From Flavobacteriia bacterium (GTDB taxonomy: Bacteria; Bacteroidota; Bacteroidia; Flavobacteriales_D; Crocinitomicaceae), in contig JACPDW010000020.1 of assembly GCA_016183815.1 (NCBI GenBank), positions 60,313 to 124,312 of the forward strand: a DNA stretch of 64,000 nt. The letters run 5' to 3'. Below the pieces are notes generated by a model. The model saw nothing but the letters and a program-made list of their open reading frames with translations, ran no database searches and had not been told where the DNA came from. Each line of letters begins with the position of its first letter. The first letter of the stretch is position 1. This document shows positions 17,195 to 24,514 of the stretch, one piece after another. Both the position numbers and the translations under genes were made by a program.

Positions 17195-18112
17195 ATGAGT
17201 AACAAAAGTATCCAAATTAAGTTAATCCTACATCAATTTTATTTGATTAAATTTTGTTTAATTTTTTTACTTTTTTTCATTTTTAATACTGGTATAGCAC
17301 AAGTTAAATGGAATGGAGTTTGGCAAGGTGTTTTGATAAAAGATGGTCAAAATGAGAAAGATGCACTTGTTTTTTACTTAAACTTAAGAGTTGATGGTGA
17401 CAAAATAAATGGCAAAAGTCGTGCTGAATTGTACTCAAGTGACGTTTATGTAGTTCAAAAAATCAGTGGAAATGTGAAAAATAAAACACTTGAATTTAAA
17501 GAAACAGTTATTGAATCTAAAAAGACAAATTCCAAAACGACTTGGTGTAGTGCCCAATATACCTGTCAATACATAGACTCAATGGGTTATATCATTGGGA
17601 AATTTACAAGTAATACTTGTAAAAGACACAGTGGGAAAATAATATTGTACCGTTCTAAGGCGAGTTTTTCTGACAAAAAAGATGCAGTATTAGGTCATGC
17701 ATGGAGAGATGTTTTTTTATCAGAATACAAAAATGGAAAAAAGTCACCTGAAATGAGAGAGAAAGATAGAAATGAATTTGTGTTCGAACCAATATATTTT
17801 GAATATGATAAATGGGATATAAAAGCAGAATATTTTTCTTATCTAAACAAAATGATTGAGGTGGTAAATGGTCATTCTGATTTAAGAATTTTAGCTACAG
17901 GACATACAGATGCCGACGGTAGTATTCAATATAATGAACTTTTGTCCAAAAAGAGAGCGAAATCTATTGAAACATATTTCTCACAAAATGGTTTAGATAT
18001 TAAAAAACTAAAAATAGATTTTAAAGGTGAAAAAGAACCTATTGAGTCAAACGAAACTAGTTTTGGTAAACAGAAAAATAGGAGAGTAGATTTTAAATTT
18101 ATTTATGATTGA
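17195..18112 (+). CDS. OmpA-family peptidoglycan-associated outer-membrane protein
   Basis: In this 305-residue protein an N-terminal hydrophobic segment (about 18-36) acts as signal peptide after a slightly long basic start. A beta-rich middle domain (about 37-170) follows, and an OmpA C-terminal domain lies at about 195-305. The last shows IYFEYDKWDIK, the peptidoglycan-binding GHTDADGSIQYNELLSKKRA, and the closing QKNRRVDFKF. Such proteins tether the outer membrane to peptidoglycan. The gene runs divergently from the glutathione peroxidase. Confidence 0.87.
   Translation: MSNKSIQIKLILHQFYLIKFCLIFLLFFIFNTGIAQVKWNGVWQGVLIKDGQNEKDALVFYLNLRVDGDKINGKSRAELYSSDVYVVQKISGNVKNKTLEFKETVIESKKTNSKTTWCSAQYTCQYIDSMGYIIGKFTSNTCKRHSGKIILYRSKASFSDKKDAVLGHAWRDVFLSEYKNGKKSPEMREKDRNEFVFEPIYFEYDKWDIKAEYFSYLNKMIEVVNGHSDLRILATGHTDADGSIQYNELLSKKRAKSIETYFSQNGLDIKKLKIDFKGEKEPIESNETSFGKQKNRRVDFKFIYD
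17203..17210 (-). promoter_or_regulatory. -7 box for the glutathione peroxidase gene, inside the OmpA-family ORF
   Basis: The minus strand reads TACTTTTG, matching TAnnTTTG, 23 bases before the ATG at 17179. It lies within the first codons of the divergent gene, so the two transcripts would overlap at their 5' ends. Confidence 0.45.
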
Positions 18113-18156
18113 TTCACTGTTGACCTAAGATTCAAACTTTGTCCTATTTTTTATTA

Positions 18157-18248
18157 CTTTAAATCAATTTTTGAGATAGATTGGAAGAGTAATAACACAT
18201 CTGAGTTTGTGCCAAAAATACAAATAATACATATTTTTGGCACAAACT
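18157..18248. repeat. Direct repeat with 17-bp perfect inverted repeat, upstream copy
   Basis: The segment contains AGTTTGTGCCAAAAATA (18204-18220), an 11-base loop, and the exact complement at 18232-18248. About 55 of 61 bases (18184-18244) are identical to 19802-19862 on the far side of the ATPase gene, and weaker similarity extends about 25 bases further left in both copies. Confidence 0.75.
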
Positions 18249-18273
18249 AATATCTTATAAAATTCTTGAGTAC

Positions 18274-18308
18274 GTGCCAAAATAAATATTTATATATAAA
18301 TTTGGCAC
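18274..18308. promoter_or_regulatory. GTGCCAAA...TTTGGCAC palindrome just upstream of the ATPase gene
   Basis: GTGCCAAA (18274-18281) faces TTTGGCAC (18301-18308) across an AT-only spacer, 26 bases before the ATG at 18334. It shares its core with the larger palindromes at 18204-18248 and 19823-19862, so it may be an operator for a protein that also binds those repeats. Confidence 0.45.
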
Positions 18309-18333
18309 AAAGACGAACAACTATATAAAGAAA

Positions 18334-18630
18334 ATGAAGCAAATTGTTATTGGAAGATATAGAGAAAAACAATTGATGGATGATGCCCTTAATAGTGAAA
18401 GATCTGAACTTTTAGCTGTTTACGGAAGAAGAAGAATTGGTAAGACCTATTTAATTCGCGAATACTTAGCAAAATACATTATATTTAGTGTGACTGGTTT
18501 AAGTTCAGACAACAGGGATGCTCAACTTAAAAACTTTATGTTGAAATTGCAAGAAATCAATCCAAAAAAAATAACGAACAATAAAATAAAAGATTGGATA
18601 GAAGCATTTTATTTGTTAAAAATTATTTAA
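18334..18630 (+). CDS. AAA-family ATPase with DUF234 domain, N-terminal part (frameshifted)
   Basis: These 98 codons encode the start of an archaeal-ATPase-type P-loop protein: Walker A GRRRIGKT at 31-38, then YLIREYLAKY and the family-typical VTGLSSDNRDAQL. The frame stops at 18630. It continues one base back in the next frame, where the Walker B region KKVIFIDEFPW is found. Adding one A to the A-run at 18618-18622 would restore WIEAFYLLKNYLNGIKK without a stop. So this is one gene of roughly 470 codons broken by a single-base deletion, either real or an assembly error. Confidence 0.85.
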   Translation: MKQIVIGRYREKQLMDDALNSERSELLAVYGRRRIGKTYLIREYLAKYIIFSVTGLSSDNRDAQLKNFMLKLQEINPKKITNNKIKDWIEAFYLLKII

Positions 18631-19754
18631 ATGGAATAAAAAAAACAAAACGAAAAAAAGTAATTTTTATTGATGAATTTCCATGGATGGATACCCAACG
18701 TTCAGGGTTTTTGCCTGTTTTTGAAAACTTTTGGAATGACTATTGTACTACTCGAAACGATTTAATTGTTATAATATGTGGCTCAGCAGCTTCATACATG
18801 GTTCGTAAAATTATTCAAAATAAAAAAGGATTAAGTAAAAGAATAACAAAAACAATCAAACTAAATCCATTTTCATTAAGTGAAACAAAGGAATTTTTTA
18901 AATACAAAAAAAATCCCATAGAAAAAATGGAGTTATTAAAAATATACATGGCTTTTGGAGGTATTGCAGAATATTTAGAAAACATTAAAAAAGGAGAATC
19001 CTCTGTAATGGCAATTAACAGAATGTGTTTTGAAGAAAATGCTTATTTAGAAAATGAGTTTGAAGAGGTTTTTAAATCTTTATTTGAAGAAAATTCTTAT
19101 CATCACAAAATCATGCTTGTGTTAGCAAAAAAACCAAAAAAAGGTATCAGTAGAGATCAGATTTTAAAGGAACTCAACATTTCATCAGGTGGACGATTTT
19201 CCGATTCATTAAACGATTTGCTTTATTCAGGTTTTGTTCTTTCTTATGTAACGCATAATGGGAATAAAAAAGTGAAATTATATCGTATTTATGATGAATT
19301 TTGTCTTTTTTACTTACAATTTATGACTAAATTTAAAGGTTCATCATGGATAAACATCTATCCTAAACAAGAATACATTTCTTGGTGTGGTAATGCGTTT
19401 GAATCAATATGTTTAAAAAATGTTTCTCTCATTAAAAAAGCCCTAAAATGCAACCAAATTCTTTCTAATGATTACGTTTGGCATAACGAAAATGCACAAA
19501 TAGATCTGGTCATTGATAGAAACGACAATATTGTCAACTTGTTTGAAATTAAATTTCATAATGTAGAATTTAGTATTGATCAAAACTATCTTCAAAAATT
19601 ACGCAAAAAGGAACAAGAGTTTAAGGAAACAAGCAAAACAAAAAAAAGTATTAATACTGCAATGTTGACTACTTGGGGAGTGAAAGAAAATAAATATAGT
19701 CAAGCGATTCTTTCATATAATATCACAATGGATTGTTTGTTTGACAAGGAATAA
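18594..19754 (+). CDS. AAA-family ATPase with DUF234 domain, C-terminal part (frameshifted)
   Basis: True coding in this frame begins near 18620. It supplies Walker B (VIFIDEFPWMDT), a sensor region (IVIICGSAASYM), a winged-helix segment (GISRDQILKELN) and the C-terminal DUF234 domain. That domain has a nuclease-like signature, IDLVID followed by LFEIKFH. Members of this family are numerous in Bacteroidota and archaea, often as several copies per genome; their function is unproved. The gene with its upstream part is enclosed by direct repeats about 1.6 kb apart, which suggests a mobile unit. The nominal ATG at 18594 is not the real start. Confidence 0.85.
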   Translation: MDRSILFVKNYLNGIKKTKRKKVIFIDEFPWMDTQRSGFLPVFENFWNDYCTTRNDLIVIICGSAASYMVRKIIQNKKGLSKRITKTIKLNPFSLSETKEFFKYKKNPIEKMELLKIYMAFGGIAEYLENIKKGESSVMAINRMCFEENAYLENEFEEVFKSLFEENSYHHKIMLVLAKKPKKGISRDQILKELNISSGGRFSDSLNDLLYSGFVLSYVTHNGNKKVKLYRIYDEFCLFYLQFMTKFKGSSWINIYPKQEYISWCGNAFESICLKNVSLIKKALKCNQILSNDYVWHNENAQIDLVIDRNDNIVNLFEIKFHNVEFSIDQNYLQKLRKKEQEFKETSKTKKSINTAMLTTWGVKENKYSQAILSYNITMDCLFDKE

Positions 19755-19775
19755 ATTGTAAGAGAAACAAAACAT

Positions 19776-19864
19776 TTTTTAATCAATTTTAAGGCAAATT
19801 AGAAGAATTAAAACACATCTGAGTTTGTGCCAAATATTCAAATAAAACATATTTTTGGCACATT
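19776..19864. repeat. Direct repeat with GTGCCAAA...TTTTTGGCAC inverted repeat, downstream copy
   Basis: This is the second copy of the repeat at 18157-18248, placed just after the ATPase stop codon. The inverted repeat is less perfect here (GTGCCAAATATT against ATATTTTTGGCAC). The rest of the gap to 20052 is AT-rich with nothing else recognised. Confidence 0.7.
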
Positions 19865-20025
19865 CTCAATCCTAAAATTTAGTATTTCAATCAACACATC
19901 GATTTGTATTTCAATAGGGTACTAAAAATCTTTGGTCTTAATTTTTTATTGAATAACTTAGGCAATATAAAAAATTTAAATGTTAATTTTATTAAAAAAA
20001 AAATGTACTCTAAATTAAAATATTG

Positions 20026-20033
20026 TATTTTTG
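20026..20033 (+). promoter_or_regulatory. -7 box for the barrel-protein gene
   Basis: TATTTTTG matches TAnnTTTG and lies 18 bases before the ATG at 20052. It overlaps an in-frame TTG at 20031 that would otherwise look like a start codon. Confidence 0.5.
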
Positions 20034-20051
20034 TTTAAATTTAAAAATTCG

Positions 20052-20726
20052 ATGAAATACAGTCTTTTTTTATTATCTGCATTAATTGTGTTTTGTTCAA
20101 AAGCTCAATTTTCAGTTTCCGTTGGACCGAGTATGATAAAATCTTTCGGTATTTCTGGTATTTTTCCTGGATTTCATGTTGGAGGTGAATATGCGAAAGA
20201 CGATCAATCAAGTTTATTTGCTCGAGTGAGTTTTATGCCCTCTAAACAAAATACTCCTGAAACTGGTTTTATGATTGCAACTGGAAAAACTTTTGATGTT
20301 AATCCTTATTCAATTCAATTAGAATCAACAGAGAAAATTAATTATACAGCTATTGAAATTGGTAGAAGATACTATTTTGGAAATGGTTTGGATTATGGAT
20401 TTGGATTTTTTGGTGGTTCTAATTTATGTTTTGTTTTTAACAAAGTGAAATACGAAGTGCAAGATTTTGACGAAAATAATTATGATCTGTTTATTAATGC
20501 AGAACAAATTAGCGATAGAGACAAAGCTATTGGTAATATTTTTGGCTTTTCATTTGGCTTAAATGCTGGAATTAAAAATAATTTTACTTTTGGAACACTT
20601 TATTTAGATGGTGGAATGAATTATGCTATTTATGCACTACCTAGTAATACTATTGCGAGTACTAGCACTATGTACAGACAATTGTTTTTTAGTGTGAATA
20701 TTGGAATTAAAAAAGATTTTTATTAA
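20052..20726 (+). CDS. Probable outer-membrane beta-barrel protein
   Basis: From ATG 20052 the 224-residue product has a signal peptide (MKYSLFLLSALIVFCSKAQ). It continues with alternating strands rich in Gly and aromatic residues (FHVGGEYA, SLFARVSFMP, GRRYYFGNG, GFGFFGGS, LFFSVNIGIKK) and ends on a basic-aromatic strand, as expected of an 8-strand OmpW/PorT-like barrel. No specific family is recognised. The TTG 21 bases upstream belongs to the promoter box and is rejected as start. It faces the kinase gene tail to tail. Confidence 0.6.
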   Translation: MKYSLFLLSALIVFCSKAQFSVSVGPSMIKSFGISGIFPGFHVGGEYAKDDQSSLFARVSFMPSKQNTPETGFMIATGKTFDVNPYSIQLESTEKINYTAIEIGRRYYFGNGLDYGFGFFGGSNLCFVFNKVKYEVQDFDENNYDLFINAEQISDRDKAIGNIFGFSFGLNAGIKNNFTFGTLYLDGGMNYAIYALPSNTIASTSTMYRQLFFSVNIGIKKDFY

Positions 20727-20770
20727 ATAGGAGGAGTAGTTTTTCTTTATTTCCTTAATTTATTATGATT

Positions 20771-21676
20771 TTACCTTCTAAAGAAAAACCATTTTTTAAC
20801 TCCATAATCTTTTGGAATTATATTTTCAATTACTTTATTGATTTCCTTTATTGAATTATACCTTCCTTCAATTCCTTTTTGAATAATTTCTTTTTGTTTT
20901 TCTATATTAATTTGATGAGGTGGTGCCAATAATGGCTGTTTAACACACATTTTTTGAATAATTTCCCTCCATTTTTTTGGAGTTTTGTAGCTAAATTCAA
21001 GAGGAGAGTTGATTTGTAAATGTGTAATCATGCCTGGGTGTGATTGTTTAAAAGGTATTTCCCCCTCAAATAACTGAAAAAGACATATCCCTAAAGAATA
21101 AATATCAGTTTTATGACAAGCAAGATCTAATAAGTTCAAAACCAATTCAGGTGCTGAATAGGAAAGGGAGTAAACCAATTCTCTATTTGTTTCGTTAGGA
21201 TAAAAAGATAAACCAAAATCAATTAAATGGACATTAAAATCTTTTTCATTTTTCTCTATCAAAATATTACTTGGTTTAATATCAGAATGAACTAATCCCA
21301 TAGTTTGAATTTCAGCAAAAACTGGTTCTATTTTATTTAAAAAAAGTCGAATAAATTCTGTTTTGGAGTACTTTAGTTTTTTAAAAAATATGTTAATTGG
21401 ACTTGCTTCAACAAATTTTTTAAAACAAAACAATTCATTTTCATTTTGATAAATCCCAATAAAATTAGGTAATGAAGTGTGTTTAAATTGCAAATTGGCT
21501 TCAAAAAGTAGCTTTTGGAGATGTTTTTGATTTTTATCTGTTTTTTTGATGTATTTTAAAACAAATTTATCACCTGAAATAATATGTTCACACAAATAAA
21601 CACGATTAAATTTTCGATTTTTTTCATCAGTTAATGATCTGATAATCTTAAAATCGGAAGGAGAAAAGGTATTCAT
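20771..21676 (-). CDS. Serine/threonine protein kinase (eukaryotic-like, soluble)
   Basis: This is a single kinase domain covering all 301 residues. It has the ATP-anchoring Lys41 in FVLKYIKK, a catalytic loop HSDIKPSN with Asp132 and Asn137, and DFG at 153-155. The activation segment ends YSAPELVL, and DIYSLGICLFQLFEGEIPF is the helix-F region. The glycine-rich loop is weak. No transmembrane segment or sensor domain is present, so it is cytosolic. Only 12 bp separate it from the lipoprotein gene upstream on the same strand, with an XRE regulator gene before that. A three-gene operon is likely; its substrate is unknown. Confidence 0.85.
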   Translation of the reverse strand: MNTFSPSDFKIIRSLTDEKNRKFNRVYLCEHIISGDKFVLKYIKKTDKNQKHLQKLLFEANLQFKHTSLPNFIGIYQNENELFCFKKFVEASPINIFFKKLKYSKTEFIRLFLNKIEPVFAEIQTMGLVHSDIKPSNILIEKNEKDFNVHLIDFGLSFYPNETNRELVYSLSYSAPELVLNLLDLACHKTDIYSLGICLFQLFEGEIPFKQSHPGMITHLQINSPLEFSYKTPKKWREIIQKMCVKQPLLAPPHQINIEKQKEIIQKGIEGRYNSIKEINKVIENIIPKDYGVKKWFFFRR

Positions 21677-21688
21677 CTGAAAAAGAGA

Positions 21689-22261
21689 TTACTCTCGTAA
21701 AATTAAAAGCCATTTCCAATCTCCAGGATTTTGTGTAACTAAAGAAGGTCGTATTAAAATTAAACCAATTTTTGAAGAGGGATTTTTGTTTCTGTAACTT
21801 TCAACAGTTTTTAAATTACTAACTGTTTTCCAAATACTATCGAAAGGAATTGGGTCGCTGGAATCGTGATACAATATTTGAAAAAAATCTTCTGAAGGTT
21901 GTGAAACAGTATAAGAATCTAGTTTATAATAAAAAATGTAACTGTCAAAATTATTAGGATATAAAATTTCTCCTTGTCCATCAACTATTTCAGTTGCATC
22001 AAAAATTGTATCCGCTTTATCTCCATACAAAAAAGTGATTCTTTTGCTTGTATTATTAATGTATTCTTTGACAATAATGGGTAAGTCGCTGCCTTGACTA
22101 TTGTCAGTGAAATAAGAGAACTCTTTTCCGCCTTCAAACTTATTTTTTAAGTAATCAATTTCAAGTAATATAACTTTTTTTAAAGTACTGGGTTTGAGTT
22201 TATCCTCTTTGCATGAGAATAGTATAATAGACGTTAATAACAGAAGAAAATAATACTTCAT
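21689..22261 (-). CDS. Hypothetical lipoprotein
   Basis: This 190-residue protein has a lipoprotein signal peptide ending LFSCKED (Cys at about 17). The mature part has no domain I recognise. Short segments such as FSYFTDNSQGSDLP and KIGLILIRPSLV recall peptidyl-prolyl-isomerase-like lipoproteins of this phylum, but not enough to assign. It lies between an XRE regulator and a kinase gene on the same strand. The -7 box ends 4 bases before the start codon, so the transcript would have almost no leader. Confidence 0.65.
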   Translation of the reverse strand: MKYYFLLLLTSIILFSCKEDKLKPSTLKKVILLEIDYLKNKFEGGKEFSYFTDNSQGSDLPIIVKEYINNTSKRITFLYGDKADTIFDATEIVDGQGEILYPNNFDSYIFYYKLDSYTVSQPSEDFFQILYHDSSDPIPFDSIWKTVSNLKTVESYRNKNPSSKIGLILIRPSLVTQNPGDWKWLLILRE

Positions 22262-22265
22262 TTTG

Positions 22266-22273
22266 CAAAGGTA
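22266..22273 (-). promoter_or_regulatory. -7 box four bases from the lipoprotein start
   Basis: The minus strand reads TACCTTTG, matching TAnnTTTG, with four bases to the ATG at 22261. It predicts a leaderless or nearly leaderless mRNA. Confidence 0.5.
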
Positions 22274-22290
22274 ATGAAAGTTATAATTTT

Positions 22291-22650
22291 TTAAGAATTT
22301 TCCAAATTATTCAATCTTTTTTCTAATTCAGCAATTAATTTGTTTTTAGTCTCTAAAAGGTCATTTATTAAATTTTTGTCACTAAAGTGGTAAGAGTTTA
22401 AAACTCCTGATTGGTTACAGTTATTAAAAATATTTCCTGGTTCAAAATTTATTAAAGTATTTATATCTGTTTCTAATATTTTTGAAAGTGAACAAGCCTT
22501 GTCGAAAGAAATTTTTATTTCGCCTCTTTCAATTTTGCTTAGTGCATTTTGGGAAATATTAAGTTTAGAACTTACGTAATCTTGAGAAAAACCTTTTAAT
22601 TCTCTGATTGATTTTATCTTATGACCAATAATTAATTTAAATTCTTCCAT
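22291..22650 (-). CDS. XRE-family transcriptional regulator
   Basis: From ATG 22650 this 119-residue protein has an N-terminal helix-turn-helix (IGHKIKSIRELKGFSQDYV, SQNALSKIERGEI). A short C-terminal helix rich in Lys/Leu (NKLIAELEKRLNNL) follows and may mediate dimerisation. An in-frame TTG at 22674 is part of the TAAATTTG promoter box (22672-22679) and is not the start. It lies upstream of, and on the same strand as, the lipoprotein and kinase genes; its target is unknown. Confidence 0.82.
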   Translation of the reverse strand: MEEFKLIIGHKIKSIRELKGFSQDYVSSKLNISQNALSKIERGEIKISFDKACSLSKILETDINTLINFEPGNIFNNCNQSGVLNSYHFSDKNLINDLLETKNKLIAELEKRLNNLENS

Positions 22651-22671
22651 AAAAATAGTTTTAAATAAAAC

Positions 22672-22679
22672 CAAATTTA
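22672..22679 (-). promoter_or_regulatory. -7 box for the XRE regulator gene
   Basis: The minus strand reads TAAATTTG, 21 bases upstream of the ATG at 22650. Confidence 0.4.
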
Positions 22680-22801
22680 GTAATTATTTAAAACTATTAG
22701 AATTTGTAACTTATTAATTTTAAAAATAATTTAGCAAAATATTGAACAGTTAAATTTCCTGCTGAATTTTGAAATGGAAATGCTTTTTTAAATTTTATAG
22801 T

Positions 22802-24457
22802 ATGAAAAAATTATTTTTAACATTAAATGTAGTAATTATTAGTTTTTTTGCGTTCAATCAAACTATAGTACGATCAAAAGTTGATCCTAAAATTTCCAAT
22901 TATCATCTTTTTTGGGATGAGTTTGACAATCAGGGATATAGATTAAGGATTTTTAAAAAAGATTTAAATGGTGTTTTTGATGAAATTGAGAATATCGAAA
23001 CAAACAACAATTATTTTAGATTGAATGCATCTTATTTTAATTCAAATAAAAATTATTATCGAATTGAAGGAAAATCAAATAATTCATTAATAGACGTTTC
23101 AGAAGATGACGTAGAAAATATTAAAGTTTATTATCCAGGAGATGATTTTCATTTTATGGTTTGTGACAAAATGTGTAATTCTGATGGATATGCTTGGTTT
23201 TTAATTTCTTGGGGAATTGGAATTGTTCAAGATGAAAATTTTGATGGAGTTGCTGATGTTGACGAAGATGGAAATTATATTTTGCATGATTCTGGAAGAA
23301 GGTACTTGCGAATGTCAGATAATTATATAAGGTATCAGAATTTAGATGAAGGATTATATAGTGAATTTTATATGGCTATGACACCTGAAAGATTTGAACA
23401 ATATAAAATACAATGGAGAGATATATATGAACCACATGTTACTAATGTAAATAACACAAGTCTCGTAACAGAAGTTGACGAATTTGATAGAGATGTAATT
23501 AGATTATATGGATATTTTGGCGTTAATGATGGATTTAAAACACCTGAAGGGTTTAATTTTATTGGTTCGAATCCTTATTTAGTTAAAAAAAGTGCTTTAA
23601 GATTTAATTGGATGGATGACAATAGAACAAGTGAACTATACTACAATGATAATTTATGTTCAATGCCTTTAACAGGTAATGTAGCGTGGATAGGAACTTT
23701 TAATAATCATATGGATGAATATGATAATCTAATAAATTCAAATCCTGATATTAATTTGTATGCAAACGAGTTAATGTGCCAAGGGAATAACGGTGTAGAT
23801 GTTGGGATATTTGAGGAAATTATTGATGAAAGAAAGTTTGACCATGATAATTTTATTGATTGTGTTGAAGAGTGGATCGAAAGTGATTTTTCAATTGATT
23901 TGGATGATTGTTATCAAAGTGCTATTGGTGTTAATCCTGGTAGTCCTACTGTGAATAATAATTTTATGAATGGTTTGATTCGTAGAGTTTACATAGACCA
24001 TATAGATGGTAGTTACGATAACACAACTGAATTAAATTTAAATCAAAAAACTGAAACTTATGTCCCAAATAACTTAAATATTGAAAAAGGACTAAATAGA
24101 CTAACATTTATTCTTAAAGGAGGAGAAATAATACCTTTTGTTTTTGAAAGTAGTGAAACGAAAATAACAAACAATAAAATTTCAGATATTGTAAGTTTAG
24201 ATATTTTAAGTAACCCTTTAACAAACAATAATTTAAAAGTTGAAATATTTTCTGATTATAAAATCAATTATAATTTAAAGGTAATATCATTAGATGGAAA
24301 TATACTACACGATTTAAATGATAATTTAAATGGTATTTCTAAAAATATATCTAATTTCAATATTAACAAGAAAAATTATGCATTCAATCAAATTAGAGTT
24401 CAACTACTTTTTGAAGATGGAAGTAGTATGGAAAAAATAGTTTCATTTCAAAATTAA
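22802..24457 (+). CDS. Secreted protein with probable T9SS type A C-terminal domain
   Basis: Starting at ATG 22802 gives a signal peptide (MKKLFLTLNVVIISFFAFNQ); the longer TTG frame from 22769 adds 11 unlikely residues. The 551-residue product has no domain I recognise in its body. That body is rich in Asp/Asn and aromatic residues and includes GDDFHFMVCDKMCN and ENFDGVADVDEDGNY, which may bind calcium. The last ~85 residues (SLDILSNPLTNNNLKVEIF, then LKVISLDGNILHDL, then QIRVQLLFEDG) resemble a Por-secretion-tail. The neighbouring downstream gene also encodes a T9SS cargo protein. Confidence 0.65.
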   Translation: MKKLFLTLNVVIISFFAFNQTIVRSKVDPKISNYHLFWDEFDNQGYRLRIFKKDLNGVFDEIENIETNNNYFRLNASYFNSNKNYYRIEGKSNNSLIDVSEDDVENIKVYYPGDDFHFMVCDKMCNSDGYAWFLISWGIGIVQDENFDGVADVDEDGNYILHDSGRRYLRMSDNYIRYQNLDEGLYSEFYMAMTPERFEQYKIQWRDIYEPHVTNVNNTSLVTEVDEFDRDVIRLYGYFGVNDGFKTPEGFNFIGSNPYLVKKSALRFNWMDDNRTSELYYNDNLCSMPLTGNVAWIGTFNNHMDEYDNLINSNPDINLYANELMCQGNNGVDVGIFEEIIDERKFDHDNFIDCVEEWIESDFSIDLDDCYQSAIGVNPGSPTVNNNFMNGLIRRVYIDHIDGSYDNTTELNLNQKTETYVPNNLNIEKGLNRLTFILKGGEIIPFVFESSETKITNNKISDIVSLDILSNPLTNNNLKVEIFSDYKINYNLKVISLDGNILHDLNDNLNGISKNISNFNINKKNYAFNQIRVQLLFEDGSSMEKIVSFQN

Positions 24458-24461
24458 TTAT

Positions 24462-24469
24462 ATTTTTGC
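24462..24469 (+). promoter_or_regulatory. -7 box for the propeller-type T9SS cargo gene
   Basis: TATTTTTG matches TAnnTTTG, 45 bases before the ATG at 24515 and just after the stop of the previous gene. Confidence 0.4.
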
Positions 24470-24514
24470 AGAGTTGGGGTTTTCCTATTTTTTAAATTTT
24501 TAGTATTCATTAGT

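Noticed and set aside
23560..23580. GGTTCGAATCC, resembling a tRNA T-arm
   Set aside because: It lies inside a coding sequence and no acceptor, D-arm or anticodon stem can be built around it. I found no tRNA or rRNA gene in the window.
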